Below, in pieces: positions 27,501-35,973 of a DNA stretch of 64,000 bases. Position 1 is the first letter of the stretch. Every line of letters begins with the position of its first letter. Location: assembly GCF_900290235.1 (NCBI RefSeq), contig NZ_OLMK01000018.1, positions 1-64,000 on the forward strand, given 5' to 3'. Below the pieces are notes generated by a model. It was given only the letters and a program-made list of their open reading frames with translations, was not told the origin of the DNA and did not search any database. A program made the translations under genes and the position numbers. The stretch comes from Streptomyces sp. MA5143a (GTDB taxonomy: Bacteria > Actinomycetota > Actinomycetes > Streptomycetales > Streptomycetaceae).

Positions 27501-29251
27501 GCGGCGTCGGCGGCGCGGGCGGCCGTCAGCTCCGCGCGGGCCTCGGCGGAGGCCGCCTCCCTGGCGTGCTCGGAGGCGCGTCGTGAGGCCTCCCGGGCGG
27601 TGTCCCAGGCGGCGACGGCGGTCTTCTCGGCGTCGCTGGCGGCGAGGGCGGCCCGGGCGGGGTCGGCGTCGGGCGCGCTGTCGTCGAGCCAGCCGGCCCG
27701 GACCGCCTCGGCGGTCTCCTGCTCGACCTCGCTGAGCCGCTGCTTCAGGTGCCCGATCTCGCTGCGGGCGCGCTGCGCCTCGGTGGCGGCGGCGGTGGAG
27801 TCCCGGTGGGCGGCCTCCCCGAGCTCCTGGAGGGCCGCCGACCGCTCCTCGCCCTCGTTGGCGAGGTTCTCGGCGCTCTCGGCGGCCGCGTGCAGGGCCC
27901 GTACGAGGTCGACGGCGGCCTTGGCGCGGGCGGCGAGGGCGGGGGCCGCGTCCCGCTCGGCCTCCTGGATGGCGGCGGCCACGCGGGCGACGCGGTCGGC
28001 GGCGGCGCGGTGCCTGAGCACGGCCTCGGCGGCCTGCCAGGCGGAGTGCAGGGTGCGCGCGTCGGCCAGTTCCCGTTTCTGGGCGGCGGCCGACTTCTCG
28101 GCGGCGGCCAGCGCGAGGGAGGCGTGCCGGTAGGCGAGTTCCGCCGCGATCAGCGCGCTGCGCTCGCGGGCGCCCTCGGCGTGGGTGACCGCGTACGCGG
28201 CGGCCGTGACCCGCTGGGCCAGATCGCTGCCCCTGACCCGTTCCCGGGTGGCCCGGGCGGAGAGTCGCCGGGCCAGGGTGCGGGTCCGCCGCTCGGCGGC
28301 CGTGTGGATGTCGCGCGCCCGTGACCGTGCCTCGGCGGCCTCCACGATCCGGCCGAGCAGGTCCACGGAACCTGCGGTGAAGTCGCGTTCGGCGATCAGC
28401 TCGGCCCGGCGGCCGAGCTTGTTGCCGAAACCGCCGACGAGGTCGGCGAGCCCGTCGGTGTCCCGGGTGTCCGTGACCGCGCGGAGCAGCAGGTCGGTGA
28501 AGTCGGAGTCCTTCTTCACCGCGAACAGGCCGGCTGCCTCGCCCTCGTCGGCGTTCATCTCCCGCTGGTAGCGGAAGAGTTCGGGGTCGAGGCCGAGGTC
28601 GGTCAGATGCTCGTTCCAGCGGTCGTGGATCTCCTCCCAGTGCACTTCGAGGTGCGGATACGCCTTGCCCGCCTCGGTGAGGGCGTCCCGGAACCCCTTC
28701 ATGGTCCGCCGCCGCCCCTGCGCGCCGGAGGCGCCCTCGACGGGCGGCCGGACGGCGGTGGACTCGGCGACGGGGAGGTTGTCGAGGCTGAGGCCGGGGC
28801 CGGGCCGGAAGGAGTACCAGGCCTCCGCGAACTTGCGGGGGTCGTTGGAGACCTGACGTCCGCGCCACTCGCTCACCTTGCCCACGACGAGGCACTCACC
28901 GGTGAGGGTGTGCTGCCACTCCAGCGCGACGTGTCCGCAGTCGTCGGCGAGCAGGAACTTGCGCAGCACGCCCGAGCTGGCGCCGCCCAGGGTGTTGCGG
29001 TGACCCGGCAGCATCACCGAGAAGATCAGCTTGAGCAGGACCGACTTGCCGCCGCCGTTCTCCAGGAAGAGCACGCCCGCGGGCGCGGGCCGGCGCGGCG
29101 GCCCGGTGGGCTCCTCCTCGAAGAACTCCGCCTGCTGCGGCGCGGGGTCGGGCACCGGCTCGCCGACACCCCTCAGGTCCAGCACGGTGTCGGCGTAGCG
29201 CGCACCGGCCGGCCCGATGGAGTAGAGGCGGACCCGGGACAGCTCGTACAT
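24599..29251 (-). CDS. Giant MukB/JetC-like SMC ATPase
   Basis: 1550 residues organised like a condensin ATPase. The N-terminal head half has Walker A LENGGGKSVLLK (near 60-70). Long Ala/Glu/Arg-rich coiled coils follow, then a globular hinge-like domain at about 650-800 (GIPALPGWRY, GVIITDPDSH), then a returning coiled coil. The C-terminal head half has an ABC signature FSGGQLLTAAIALYC (about 1415) and Walker B TLFLDNPIGRAN (about 1452). The residue after the Walker B Asp is Asn, where MukB/JetC normally have the catalytic Glu. It is last in an operon with MukE-like and MukF-like genes, the order of Wadjet jetABC. No clear ribosome site precedes ATG 29251. It could act in chromosome organisation or in plasmid restriction. 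Confidence 0.8.
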   Translation of the reverse strand: MYELSRVRLYSIGPAGARYADTVLDLRGVGEPVPDPAPQQAEFFEEEPTGPPRRPAPAGVLFLENGGGKSVLLKLIFSVMLPGHRNTLGGASSGVLRKFLLADDCGHVALEWQHTLTGECLVVGKVSEWRGRQVSNDPRKFAEAWYSFRPGPGLSLDNLPVAESTAVRPPVEGASGAQGRRRTMKGFRDALTEAGKAYPHLEVHWEEIHDRWNEHLTDLGLDPELFRYQREMNADEGEAAGLFAVKKDSDFTDLLLRAVTDTRDTDGLADLVGGFGNKLGRRAELIAERDFTAGSVDLLGRIVEAAEARSRARDIHTAAERRTRTLARRLSARATRERVRGSDLAQRVTAAAYAVTHAEGARERSALIAAELAYRHASLALAAAEKSAAAQKRELADARTLHSAWQAAEAVLRHRAAADRVARVAAAIQEAERDAAPALAARAKAAVDLVRALHAAAESAENLANEGEERSAALQELGEAAHRDSTAAATEAQRARSEIGHLKQRLSEVEQETAEAVRAGWLDDSAPDADPARAALAASDAEKTAVAAWDTAREASRRASEHAREAASAEARAELTAARAADAAVAAERAYDGERRTAEALAAEERLAELLSLPGAARRNRAGVPAPRTGGDGADTSGSPGEGPLTPEELDRFADELRELLDENVSSAERTLFELRTAAADDSRILGALGDGGLLPPGPDVLATVEFLGEHGIPALPGWRYLAQAVDPADHARVLAARPELVDGVIITDPDSHVRARAALSDAALLPRSAVAVGTAAALLAPTPPLDAGDGASSEVFLVPPNPAMHDERAADEERQALRARATERDEEIRALAARLGKDRELAARLASWRTGCPAGRLTELATSAAETRAFAEEAEAELAEARTVRAETEEAAAEAAQVRDERQEAAQKARRAADALAGLAFRLRERAGWQVKLRELADDAAESEARAQVCLERARAADEDRRATQRAADDARRTARALRAERAEIAGAPDDVPEADSDAPKQPLAALREAYRAASQVYEKVGVGADLRAEQARAESDESAARAELDRLSNKVRNRAEQLLQSPDGSDGPSRQAASARAEELVQLLETRMSTASEQLGRLRGEAERHAPEDGEAHTELPEETVPRDADHAQALLRTATAELASRTEALAQAREAHAELLTAHRAAEDAAGGFDETAALLRDLLRDHTPDDDQEEPEPYPGGLEESRKAAAEARRSLRGCAADLSAAEGAVREASDILVRHANSTRYEQVRTPARQQIRELPASALPEHAQKWADAFAPRLRVLTDELAQLERNRDSIVDRLRGLVESALATLRSAQRLSRLPEGLGEWSGQEFLRIRFEEPDQATLTERLGEVVDEATRAAVKKNSDMRRDGMSLLLRGVSAALQPKGVAVEILKPDAVLRAERVPVGQMGDVFSGGQLLTAAIALYCTMAALRSNDRGRDKHRHAGTLFLDNPIGRANATYLLELQRAVSDALGVQLLYTTGLFDTTALAEFPLVIRLRNDADLRAGLKYISVEEHLRPGLPQQPRAGEAVHSEITATRMYKRPTPNPA

Positions 29252-29361
29252 GGTGGGGGACTTTCGCGGTCGTGAGGGTGGTTCGTGCGGAGAGGTGGTG
29301 CGGGCGGGCGGTTCGGGGCGAGCGCGGGCGGTGTCCGCTGGTCGGGGCGGGTGCGGGCGGG

Positions 29362-30240
29362 TCAGGAGTGGAACGGCAGCCCGGCGTCGGCCACCAGCTC
29401 CAGGTCGTCGGTGTCGTCGGGCGGCAGCAGGCTGGCCGTGCCGTCGGTGACCGGGACGATCCCCAGGTCGAGGAGTTCGGCCATCGCGGCGCTGCCCGCC
29501 ATGTCCCGCACCTGGAGCTGGTAGCGGGCGGTCGTGCGGTACGTACCGCCGTTGTCGTCGCCCGTGCGCTGGAGGAACCCGGAGTCGGTGAGGAAGCCCA
29601 CCGCCTTGCCGACGATGCCGGTGGTGGAACCGGCGAGTCGGCGGGCGTCCTTGGTGGCTCCGGTGGAGCTGCGTCTGGCCCAGATCCGCCAGGCGGCCTC
29701 CAGTCCGGGCGCGTCCGTCGCCGGGTCGGTGTTCTCCCCCTGCTCCTCGGCGCGCTCCTCCAGCCGCCGGCAGGCCTGCCGTACGAACGAGTCGACCCCG
29801 TTGACCGACACGCGCCCGATGTAGCCGTCGTCCGCGAGGTCCTCCGGGCGGGGGAACGCCATCGCGGCGACCGCGAGGTGGGCGAGCCCGTGCAGGAAGC
29901 GGTCCACGGAGTCGGCCGAGGTGCGCCGCGCGTAGTCCCCCATGCGCACGGCGAACACGGAGTCCTCGGCGGCCGTCACCGCCATCCCGGCTCTCGGCGA
30001 CACCTCCAGCACCACCAGTCCCAGCCCGGTGGCGACGGCGTCGGCGAGCCGGGCGAAGGCCGGGTCCTCGCGGTAGCGGCGCAGCAGGTCGCCGTACTCC
30101 TGGTCGCGGGCGGGCTGGAGCTTGGGCTGGAGCCCGAAGGCGACGAGCCGCGCCGCGTCGGCGGCGTCGGCGGGGGTGACGGCGGCGGCCACCGGAGCGG
30201 GGGCGGCCTCCGGCTCACTCCACTCGACGTGCTCGCTCAC
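29362..30240 (-). CDS. MukE/JetB-like condensin accessory protein
   Basis: 292 residues, soluble and acidic. The C-terminal part contains a winged-helix-like region (VGKAVGFLTDSGFLQRT, then YRTTARYQLQVRDMAG), as in MukE/JetB, which bridge kleisin and SMC heads. Start GTG 30240 has GAGGAG 9 bases upstream. It lies 151 bases after the kleisin-like gene and 110 bases before the SMC-like gene on the same strand. The assignment comes from size, fold pattern and position in the triad rather than strong sequence identity. The N-terminal ~30 residues are Pro/Ala-rich. Confidence 0.65.
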   Translation of the reverse strand: MSEHVEWSEPEAAPAPVAAAVTPADAADAARLVAFGLQPKLQPARDQEYGDLLRRYREDPAFARLADAVATGLGLVVLEVSPRAGMAVTAAEDSVFAVRMGDYARRTSADSVDRFLHGLAHLAVAAMAFPRPEDLADDGYIGRVSVNGVDSFVRQACRRLEERAEEQGENTDPATDAPGLEAAWRIWARRSSTGATKDARRLAGSTTGIVGKAVGFLTDSGFLQRTGDDNGGTYRTTARYQLQVRDMAGSAAMAELLDLGIVPVTDGTASLLPPDDTDDLELVADAGLPFHS

Positions 30241-30391
30241 GGCAGCAACTCCTCGGTCTCGGAACAGGTCTCGAAGCAGCTGTCGCCGCGGGTCTCGGAA
30301 CGGGGGACAGCGACAGCGGGGGCGGGTGGCAGGCGGCGTTCGGCCGGGAACCGGACGTGGGCCGGGCCCGGCCGGGGGCCGGAGGGCGCTC

Positions 30392-31918
30392 TCATGCCGC
30401 CTCCGAACGGTCCGCCGCCATCCCGGCCGCGTCCAGCAACGCCGTCCCCACGATGAGGTCGGCGCCGCCGAACTCCGGGTCGTCCAGCTCCGTCCCGTCG
30501 TCCACGGCGAAGAGCAGCTTCCCCTCCCCCTGCCGGTAGGCCGTGCCGACCGGCGGGCTGGCCGCGTGCACGGCCAGCAGGGCGACGAGGTAGGGCAGTT
30601 CGGGGTCGGACCGCCGGGCCTCGGCGAGCAGTCCCGACAGCCGTCGGGGCGCGTCGGCGGGCAGGTCCAGCAGCCGCATCGCCACGGCCAGCTGCTCCTC
30701 GCTGAACCGGCTGTCGTCCGGGGTGGCGATCAGGTCCGGCTCCGGCATCTCCGCGCCCAGGTGCTCCCGCTCCACCGGGGGTGTGAACAGGAGGTCGACG
30801 AGGTCCCCGAGACGCGGGGATCCCGGCGTACGCAGCCCCGTCCCGCGGGCGAAGAACGCGTCGGTCACCCGCCGGGCCTGCTCCACGGGCAGCGGCAGCA
30901 GCGGTGCGAGCAGATGGCCGTAGAGGTCGGTCCCCGAGGTCGTCATGGGGGTGGCGAAGGCCTGCCGGTCCTGCTCCGCACGGAACAGTGGGCCGGCCTC
31001 CAGCAGCCGGGACTGCAACTGGGTGTGCCGTCGGATGCAGTCCTTGACGATGTCGACGAGCTCGGCGGCGCGCCGCTTCTGCTCGGGGTCCTCGGACTCG
31101 TCGCGGGCCTTGCGGATGTTGGTGAGGATCGCGTTCTCGTGGCGGTAGCGGTCGGCGACGTGGTCGAGCGCCTCGGCGATCATGTCGGGGACGGCCTGGA
31201 GCCAGTCGACCGCGCGGACGTTGCGCCGGGTGGCGTCCAGGGCCTTGCGGAGGGTCTCCGAGTACTGCACGGTCCGGTAGCGCGCCTGTTCGGCGGCGAG
31301 CTGGGCGTCGGCGAGCCGGCCCCGGCTGATGAGGACCTCCAGCTTGACCTCTGCGGCGATCTGCGCGCTGGTGACGTCGGTGTCGAGGGCGCCCACGAGG
31401 ACGTTGACGGCCTCGTCGGTCGTGCGGAGGTAGACCCCGCCTCCGTAGCCGGGGACCTCCTCGATCAGCTTGAAGTCGTAGTCGCGGCGCACATAGGTGC
31501 CGTCGGAGGCGAAGGTGCCGTAGACGGCGCGGAATCCGCGGTCGACGCTGCCGACGTTGATCAGGTTCTCCAGGACCCAGCGGGCGACCCGCTCGTGCTC
31601 CTCGACGGGTCGGCGTGGGGCCTGGGCGGCGATACGGGGGATGAGCCGGGCGACGATCTGGTCGTGGTCGGCGCCGGTGTCGAAGTCCATGTTGAGCGTG
31701 ACCAGGTCGATGGCGGCGAGGGCGACCTCCGCCATGCCGTACACCGAGTACTCACCCGCGAGGTTGGCCTTGCGCGCGTCGAGGTCGTGCAGCGGCGCGG
31801 TGCAGGCGAGCGCGCGCAGCCGCCGCGCCAGGCCCTCGTCGGCGGCCGGGCCCGGCGCCGGGCGCGGCCCCGCGCTGAGCTGGGGCGGAACGCTGTCCGT
31901 CGATACGGGTGAAGTCAC
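30392..31918 (-). CDS. MukF/JetA-like kleisin protein
   Basis: 508 residues. The N-terminal region looks like a winged helix (YDFKLIEEVP, then VYLRTTDEAVNVL). A long helical segment (VKLEVLISRGRLADAQLAAE) and a four-helix middle region follow, the arrangement of MukF/JetA kleisins. The C-terminal third is less typical. First gene of the condensin-like operon. Start GTG 31918 is preferred because a promoter -10 (TAATCT, 31931-31926) sits only 7 bases upstream, implying a leaderless or near-leaderless mRNA. The frame is open further to 32029, but that part would lie upstream of the transcript. Confidence 0.65.
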   Translation of the reverse strand: MTSPVSTDSVPPQLSAGPRPAPGPAADEGLARRLRALACTAPLHDLDARKANLAGEYSVYGMAEVALAAIDLVTLNMDFDTGADHDQIVARLIPRIAAQAPRRPVEEHERVARWVLENLINVGSVDRGFRAVYGTFASDGTYVRRDYDFKLIEEVPGYGGGVYLRTTDEAVNVLVGALDTDVTSAQIAAEVKLEVLISRGRLADAQLAAEQARYRTVQYSETLRKALDATRRNVRAVDWLQAVPDMIAEALDHVADRYRHENAILTNIRKARDESEDPEQKRRAAELVDIVKDCIRRHTQLQSRLLEAGPLFRAEQDRQAFATPMTTSGTDLYGHLLAPLLPLPVEQARRVTDAFFARGTGLRTPGSPRLGDLVDLLFTPPVEREHLGAEMPEPDLIATPDDSRFSEEQLAVAMRLLDLPADAPRRLSGLLAEARRSDPELPYLVALLAVHAASPPVGTAYRQGEGKLLFAVDDGTELDDPEFGGADLIVGTALLDAAGMAADRSEAA

Positions 31919-31925
31919 GGTGCAC

Positions 31926-31955
31926 AGATTAGGTCCTGGGTCTGACAGCGACCCA
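31926..31955 (-). promoter_or_regulatory. Probable promoter of the condensin-like operon
   Basis: On the minus strand a TAATCT -10 (31931-31926) lies 7 bases before the GTG start. A weak TGGGTC -35 is about 18 bases further upstream. If used, transcription would begin at or next to the start codon, giving a leaderless message, which is common in Streptomyces. Confidence 0.45.
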
Positions 31956-32075
31956 AATCGCGGCGCCGGGCGGGCCACCGGGCCGGACGGAGAACGCCAC
32001 GCCACCGGGCCGGGCGAACGCCGTGCCACCGGCCCTCACCCGAGATCACCGTCACCGGGCCGGGTCGCAACCCGC

Positions 32076-32771
32076 TCAGGACACGTCGGCCACCCGACGG
32101 CCGTAGACCTCGACCAGGCCCCGCAGCGAGTCGTCGAGGTACTCGGCCAGCATCTCCTCGGCCCGGTCGCGTTCGCCCCGCTGGAGGGTCCCGAGGATCA
32201 GCTGGTTCCGGGCCAGGTACGGCTCGTAGAGCTTGCGCGGGTTGTCCACCACGTGGAACGCGAGCCGTAGTTCGGCGAAGACGCTGCGCATGAGCTCGTC
32301 GGTGCGGGCGCTGCCCGCGAGGGCGACCAGTTCGCGGTGGAAGTGGATGTTGGCGGTGGAGACGCCCTTCCAGTCGCCCTCCCGCGCCTGCCGCTGACCG
32401 TCGGCGACCGCCTCGGCGAGCCCGTCGAGGCCGTACGGCGGCTCGCCGAGCCCCCGGACGACGGCGCACTCCACGAGCCGTCGGGTGCGGTAGATGTCCT
32501 CGACGTCCTGGACGGTGAGGACCCGCACGAAGACCCCGCGGTTCAGCTCGTGCACGAGGAGCCGTTCATGGGTGAGCAGGCGGAACGCCTCCCGGAGGGT
32601 GTTGCGGGAGACCCCGAGGGCGCCGCCGATGCTGTCCTCGGACAGGCGGGTGCCCGGCGGGAAGAAGCCTTCGGCGATCCGGCTCCGGAGGATGTCCGAA
32701 ACCCGCTCGGCGGTGCTGGTGCGGCCCAGCAGGGCCCGGTCGTCGGCAAGTCCCGTCAGTTCGGCGGCCAT
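32076..32771 (-). CDS. GntR-family regulator with FCD ligand domain
   Basis: 231 residues. The N-terminal winged helix (FPPGTRLSEDSIGGALGVSR, then LREAFRLL) is followed by an all-helical FCD domain of the FadR/FadR-C type, which binds small carboxylates. It is divergent from the MFS-DUF1445-PxpABC operon across 187 bases containing a perfect palindrome (32820-32838), so it is the likely local repressor, released by a substrate of that pathway. The start ATG 32771 lacks a clear ribosome site. The condensin-like operon begins 157 bases downstream on the same strand but has its own promoter. Confidence 0.88.
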   Translation of the reverse strand: MAAELTGLADDRALLGRTSTAERVSDILRSRIAEGFFPPGTRLSEDSIGGALGVSRNTLREAFRLLTHERLLVHELNRGVFVRVLTVQDVEDIYRTRRLVECAVVRGLGEPPYGLDGLAEAVADGQRQAREGDWKGVSTANIHFHRELVALAGSARTDELMRSVFAELRLAFHVVDNPRKLYEPYLARNQLILGTLQRGERDRAEEMLAEYLDDSLRGLVEVYGRRVADVS

Positions 32772-32819
32772 GCGCCGAATTCAACCGCAGTCATCAGAAC
32801 GAGACAACATGGGTATTGA

Positions 32820-32838
32820 AGGATCGTTCAACGATCCT
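32820..32838. promoter_or_regulatory. Perfect 9+1+9 palindrome, putative GntR operator
   Basis: AGGATCGTT (32820-32828), C, AACGATCCT (32830-32838). A second overlapping symmetry, TTGAA...TTCAA, shares part of it. It lies between the GntR gene and the divergent MFS gene and sits where it could cover both promoters. The size fits dimeric FCD-type GntR operators. Confidence 0.7.
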
Positions 32839-32958
32839 CTACCTTGCTGGACAGGCGCCACGAACATGGCTCGGCACGCCGACACGGCACGACGGCACGA
32901 CGGCACGACGGCACGGCTCACCCCTCACGCACCCTCCGTCCCTCATTGCGAGGTGCTC

Positions 32959-34281
32959 ATGAGCTCGATCCCTCCCTCCTCCCCGGCCTCCACGACCACG
33001 TCTCAGCCCTCGGCGGGCGCACAGGCCGCCGACGACGGCGCGTTCGGCTGGTTGCGCGCCCTCGGCCCGTGCGGCCGCCGCGCCTTCGGTGGCGCGTTCG
33101 GCGGCTACGCCCTCGACTCGTACGACTACTTCACGCTGCCGCTGAGCATGGTCGCGCTCGCGGCCTACTTCGGGCTGGACAGCGGCCAGACCGGCCTGTT
33201 CACCACGGTCACGCTGGTCGTCTCCGCGATCGGCGGCGCCGCCGCGGGTGTGCTCGCGGACCGGATCGGCCGGGTGAAGGCCCTGATGATCACCGTGATC
33301 ACCTACGCGGTCTTCACCGTGGCCTGCGGCTTCGCGCCCAACTACGAGACGCTGCTGGTCTTCCGGGCCCTCCAGGGCCTCGGCTTCGGCGGCGAGTGGG
33401 CGGTCGGCGCGATCCTGGTCGCCGAGTACGCGAGCGCCAAGCACCGGGGGCGCACGCTCGGCGCGATCCAGAGCTCCTGGGCCGTCGGCTGGGGACTCGC
33501 CGTGATCGTCTACACGGTGGTCTTCTCCGTCTTCGGCGACGACCTCGCCTGGCGCGTGATGTTCTGGACGGGCGCGCTGCCCGCGCTCCTCGTCGTCTGG
33601 GTGCGCCGCTCGGTGGAGGACGCCCCGGAGGCGGCCGCCGCGCGGGAGCGGAGCGCCGAGAAGGGCTCGTTCGCGGCGATCTTCCGGCCCGGTACCGCGG
33701 CGGCTCCCGGACTGCTGCGCACGACGCTGTTCGCGGTGCTGCTGTCCACGGGTGTCCAGGGCGGCTACTACACGCTGGCGACCTGGGTGCCGACGTATTT
33801 GAAGACCGAGCGCGACCTGTCCGTCGTCGGCACCGGCGGCTATCTCACGTTCCTGATCTCCGGTGCCTTCATCGGCTACCTCACCGGCGGCTACCTCACC
33901 GACCGGCTGGGCCGCAGGCGGAACATCTGGCTCTTCGCGGTGCTCTCGGCGCTGTGCATCCTGGCCTACGCGAACATACCGAGCGGCGCCAACGGCCTTC
34001 TCCTGGTGCTCGGTTTCCCGCTCGGGTTCTGCATGTCGGCGATCTTCAGCGGCTTCGGGTCGTACCTGAGCGAGCTGTACCCGGCGGCCGTGCGCGGCAC
34101 CGGCCAGGGCTTCACGTACAACACCGGGCGCGCCGTGGGCGCCGTGTTCCCGACGACGGTCGGCTTCCTGGCGGACGGCTGGGGGGTGGGCGGCGCGCTG
34201 GTCTTCGGCGCGATCGGCTACGCCCTGGCGGCCGTCGCCCTCCTCGGCCTGCCGGAGACGCGCGGGAAGGAGCTGGTGTGA
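32959..34281 (+). CDS. MFS transporter, sugar-acid/aromatic-acid proton symporter type
   Basis: 440 residues with 12 predicted membrane spans. The MFS loop motifs [10 protein letters not shown] (between spans 2 and 3) and [10 protein letters not shown] (after span 7) are present, as is [20 protein letters not shown], typical of the AAHS/sialate-type MFS branch. The N-terminal ~40 residues are Ser/Pro-rich. It heads an operon with DUF1445 and pxpABC, so it probably imports the carboxylate they process (5-oxoproline, D-glutamate or a related compound); this is inference. Start ATG 32959 has GAGGTG about 5 bases upstream. It overlaps the next gene (GTGA). Confidence 0.87.
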   Translation: MSSIPPSSPASTTTSQPSAGAQAADDGAFGWLRALGPCGRRAFGGAFGGYALDSYDYFTLPLSMVALAAYFGLDSGQTGLFTTVTLVVSAIGGAAAGVLADRIGRVKALMITVITYAVFTVACGFAPNYETLLVFRALQGLGFGGEWAVGAILVAEYASAKHRGRTLGAIQSSWAVGWGLAVIVYTVVFSVFGDDLAWRVMFWTGALPALLVVWVRRSVEDAPEAAAARERSAEKGSFAAIFRPGTAAAPGLLRTTLFAVLLSTGVQGGYYTLATWVPTYLKTERDLSVVGTGGYLTFLISGAFIGYLTGGYLTDRLGRRRNIWLFAVLSALCILAYANIPSGANGLLLVLGFPLGFCMSAIFSGFGSYLSELYPAAVRGTGQGFTYNTGRAVGAVFPTTVGFLADGWGVGGALVFGAIGYALAAVALLGLPETRGKELV

Positions 34282-34309
34282 ACCCCGCGACTGGTGTGAA
34301 CCCCGCGAC
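34274..34309. repeat. 18-base tandem duplication at a stop/start junction
   Basis: CTGGTGTGAACCCCGCGA is present twice head to tail. The first copy holds the MFS stop codon and the GTG of the DUF1445 gene. The second adds six codons in frame, including another GTG. Confidence 0.85.
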
Positions 34310-35183
34310 CGCACGAGACCTCCGGCTGTCCGACACCGACCCGACGCGGGACGGCGCTTCCTCCCTCACCTCCGACGACCGTCCCGTGACCCTGGTCGAG
34401 CCGCACGCGCACGCGTGGAGCCCCGGTGAGGCCCGCGCCCGGTTCCGCGCCGGGCTGCCGGGGCCCACCGCCGGGGTCGCCGCCGGGCACACCCAGGCGA
34501 ACCTGATCTCGGTGCCCGCCGACTGGGCGTACGACATGCTGCTGTTCTGCCAGCGCAATCCGAAGCCCTGTCCGGTGCTCGACGTGACGGACGCGGGAGC
34601 CTGGACCACCCCGCTCGCCGAGGGCGCCGACCTGCGCACCGACCTCCCCCGTTACCGGGTGTGGGAGCACGGCGAGCTGGTGGCCGAACCGACGGACGTG
34701 GTCGACGTCTGGCGGGACGACCTGGTGTCGTTCCTCATCGGGTGCAGCTTCACCTTCGAGTGGGCGCTCACCGAGGCCGGCGTCCCGATGCGCCACATCG
34801 AGCAGGGCCGCAACGTCCCCATGTACGTCACCGGCCGTCAGTGCCGGCCCGCGGGCCGGCTGCACGGCCCGATGGTGGTGTCGATGCGCCCGGTGCCGCC
34901 CGAGCACCTCGCCGCCGCGATCCGGGAGAGCGCTCTGCTCCCGGCGGTGCACGGCGGCCCGGTGCACTGCGGGGAGGCGGCCGGCCTCGGCATCGCCGAC
35001 CTGTCCCGCCCGGACTTCGGCGAGGCCGTGACCGCCGAGCCGGACGACATCCCGGTGTTCTGGGCCTGCGGGGTCACCCCGCAGGCCGCCGTGATGGCGT
35101 CGCGTCCACCGTTCGCGATCACCCACGCGCCGGGGCGGATGTTCCTGACGGACGCCCGCGACGAGCAGTACCGCGTGGCCTGA
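34278..35183 (+). CDS. DUF1445 family protein (D-glutamate cyclase / putative hydro-lyase)
   Basis: 301 residues. DUF1445 spans most of the protein, with conserved [33 protein letters not shown], and [13 protein letters not shown] with [11 protein letters not shown]. Vertebrate DGLUCY of this family interconverts D-glutamate and 5-oxo-D-proline. Adjacency to 5-oxoprolinase genes supports an analogous step here. GTG 34278 overlaps the MFS stop and has AAGGAG 6 bases ahead (34266-34271). An 18-base direct duplication (34274-34309) repeats this start region, so a second in-frame GTG occurs at 34296. The first ~35 residues are therefore variable and non-family. Confidence 0.85.
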   Translation: MNPATGVNPATARDLRLSDTDPTRDGASSLTSDDRPVTLVEPHAHAWSPGEARARFRAGLPGPTAGVAAGHTQANLISVPADWAYDMLLFCQRNPKPCPVLDVTDAGAWTTPLAEGADLRTDLPRYRVWEHGELVAEPTDVVDVWRDDLVSFLIGCSFTFEWALTEAGVPMRHIEQGRNVPMYVTGRQCRPAGRLHGPMVVSMRPVPPEHLAAAIRESALLPAVHGGPVHCGEAAGLGIADLSRPDFGEAVTAEPDDIPVFWACGVTPQAAVMASRPPFAITHAPGRMFLTDARDEQYRVA

Positions 35184-35214
35184 GCGAGAGCCCGGAACGA
35201 GCAGAATGGGAACC

Positions 35215-35973
35215 ATGACCTCCATCGACCTCAACGCCGACCTGGGCGAGGGCTTCGGCCGCTGGCGGCTGACCGACGACGCGGAGTTGCTCACCGTCGT
35301 CACCAGCGCCAACGTGGCCTGCGGCTTCCACGCCGGGGACGCTGCCACCATGCGCCGGGTCTGCGAACAGGCGGCCGAGCGCGGCGTACGGGTCGGCGCC
35401 CAGGTCTCGTACCGCGATCTGGCGGGCTTCGGGCGGCGCGCGATGGACGTGCCGCCCGCCGAACTGGCGGCCGAGGTGGCCTACCAGATCGGTGCCCTGG
35501 AGGTCTTCGCACGCGCGGCGGGCACGCGCGTGTCGTACGTGAAGCCGCACGGCGCGCTCTACAACCGGGTCGTGCACGACGAGGCGCAGGCGGCGGCGGT
35601 GGTCGACGGGGTGGTCCTCGCCGACGCCTCGCTGCCGGTCCTGGGCCTGCCCGGCTCCCGGTTCCTCGACCTGGCGGCGGGGGCGGGACTGCCGACGGTC
35701 ACCGAGGCGTTCGCCGACCGCGCGTACACCGCGCGGGGCACCCTGGTGCCGCGCGGCGAGGACGGCGCGGTGATCACGGACGCCGACGCGGTGGTCGGGC
35801 GGTCCGTGGAGCTGGCCCGCTCCGGCACGGTCGTCGCGCACTCGGGGGAACGCGTCCCCGTCCGCGCCCGCTCGCTGTGCCTGCACGGCGACACACCGGG
35901 GGCCGTGGGGCTGGCCCGCCGGGTGCGGGCCGGGCTGGCGGCGGCGGGGGTGCGTGTGGAGGCGTTCGTATGA
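35215..35973 (+). CDS. pxpA: 5-oxoprolinase subunit A (LamB/YcsF family)
   Basis: 252 residues. The N-terminus SIDLNADLGEGFGRW, the segment NVACGFHAGD and VKPHGALYN are diagnostic of PxpA. With PxpB and PxpC it opens 5-oxo-L-proline to L-glutamate using ATP. An in-frame ATG nine bases upstream (35206) is possible; I prefer 35215 because it gives the standard family N-terminus. Its stop overlaps the pxpB start (ATGA), as usual in this operon. Confidence 0.93.
   Translation: MTSIDLNADLGEGFGRWRLTDDAELLTVVTSANVACGFHAGDAATMRRVCEQAAERGVRVGAQVSYRDLAGFGRRAMDVPPAELAAEVAYQIGALEVFARAAGTRVSYVKPHGALYNRVVHDEAQAAAVVDGVVLADASLPVLGLPGSRFLDLAAGAGLPTVTEAFADRAYTARGTLVPRGEDGAVITDADAVVGRSVELARSGTVVAHSGERVPVRARSLCLHGDTPGAVGLARRVRAGLAAAGVRVEAFV

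Noticed and set aside
24653..27586. 977-codon open frame antisense to the SMC-like gene
   Set aside because: Gly/Ala/Val-rich translation with no domain. The opposite strand has Walker A, signature and Walker B motifs.
24599..29251. Reading the 1550-aa protein as RecN, SbcC/Rad50 or ordinary Smc
   Set aside because: Size, hinge-like globular insert and the MukF/MukE-like partners fit MukB/JetC better. No SbcD or zinc-hook CxxC is seen.
34296..34298. GTG in the second copy of the 18-base duplication as the DUF1445 start
   Set aside because: The first GTG (34278) has AAGGAG at ideal distance and couples to the MFS stop; the second has only duplicated flank.
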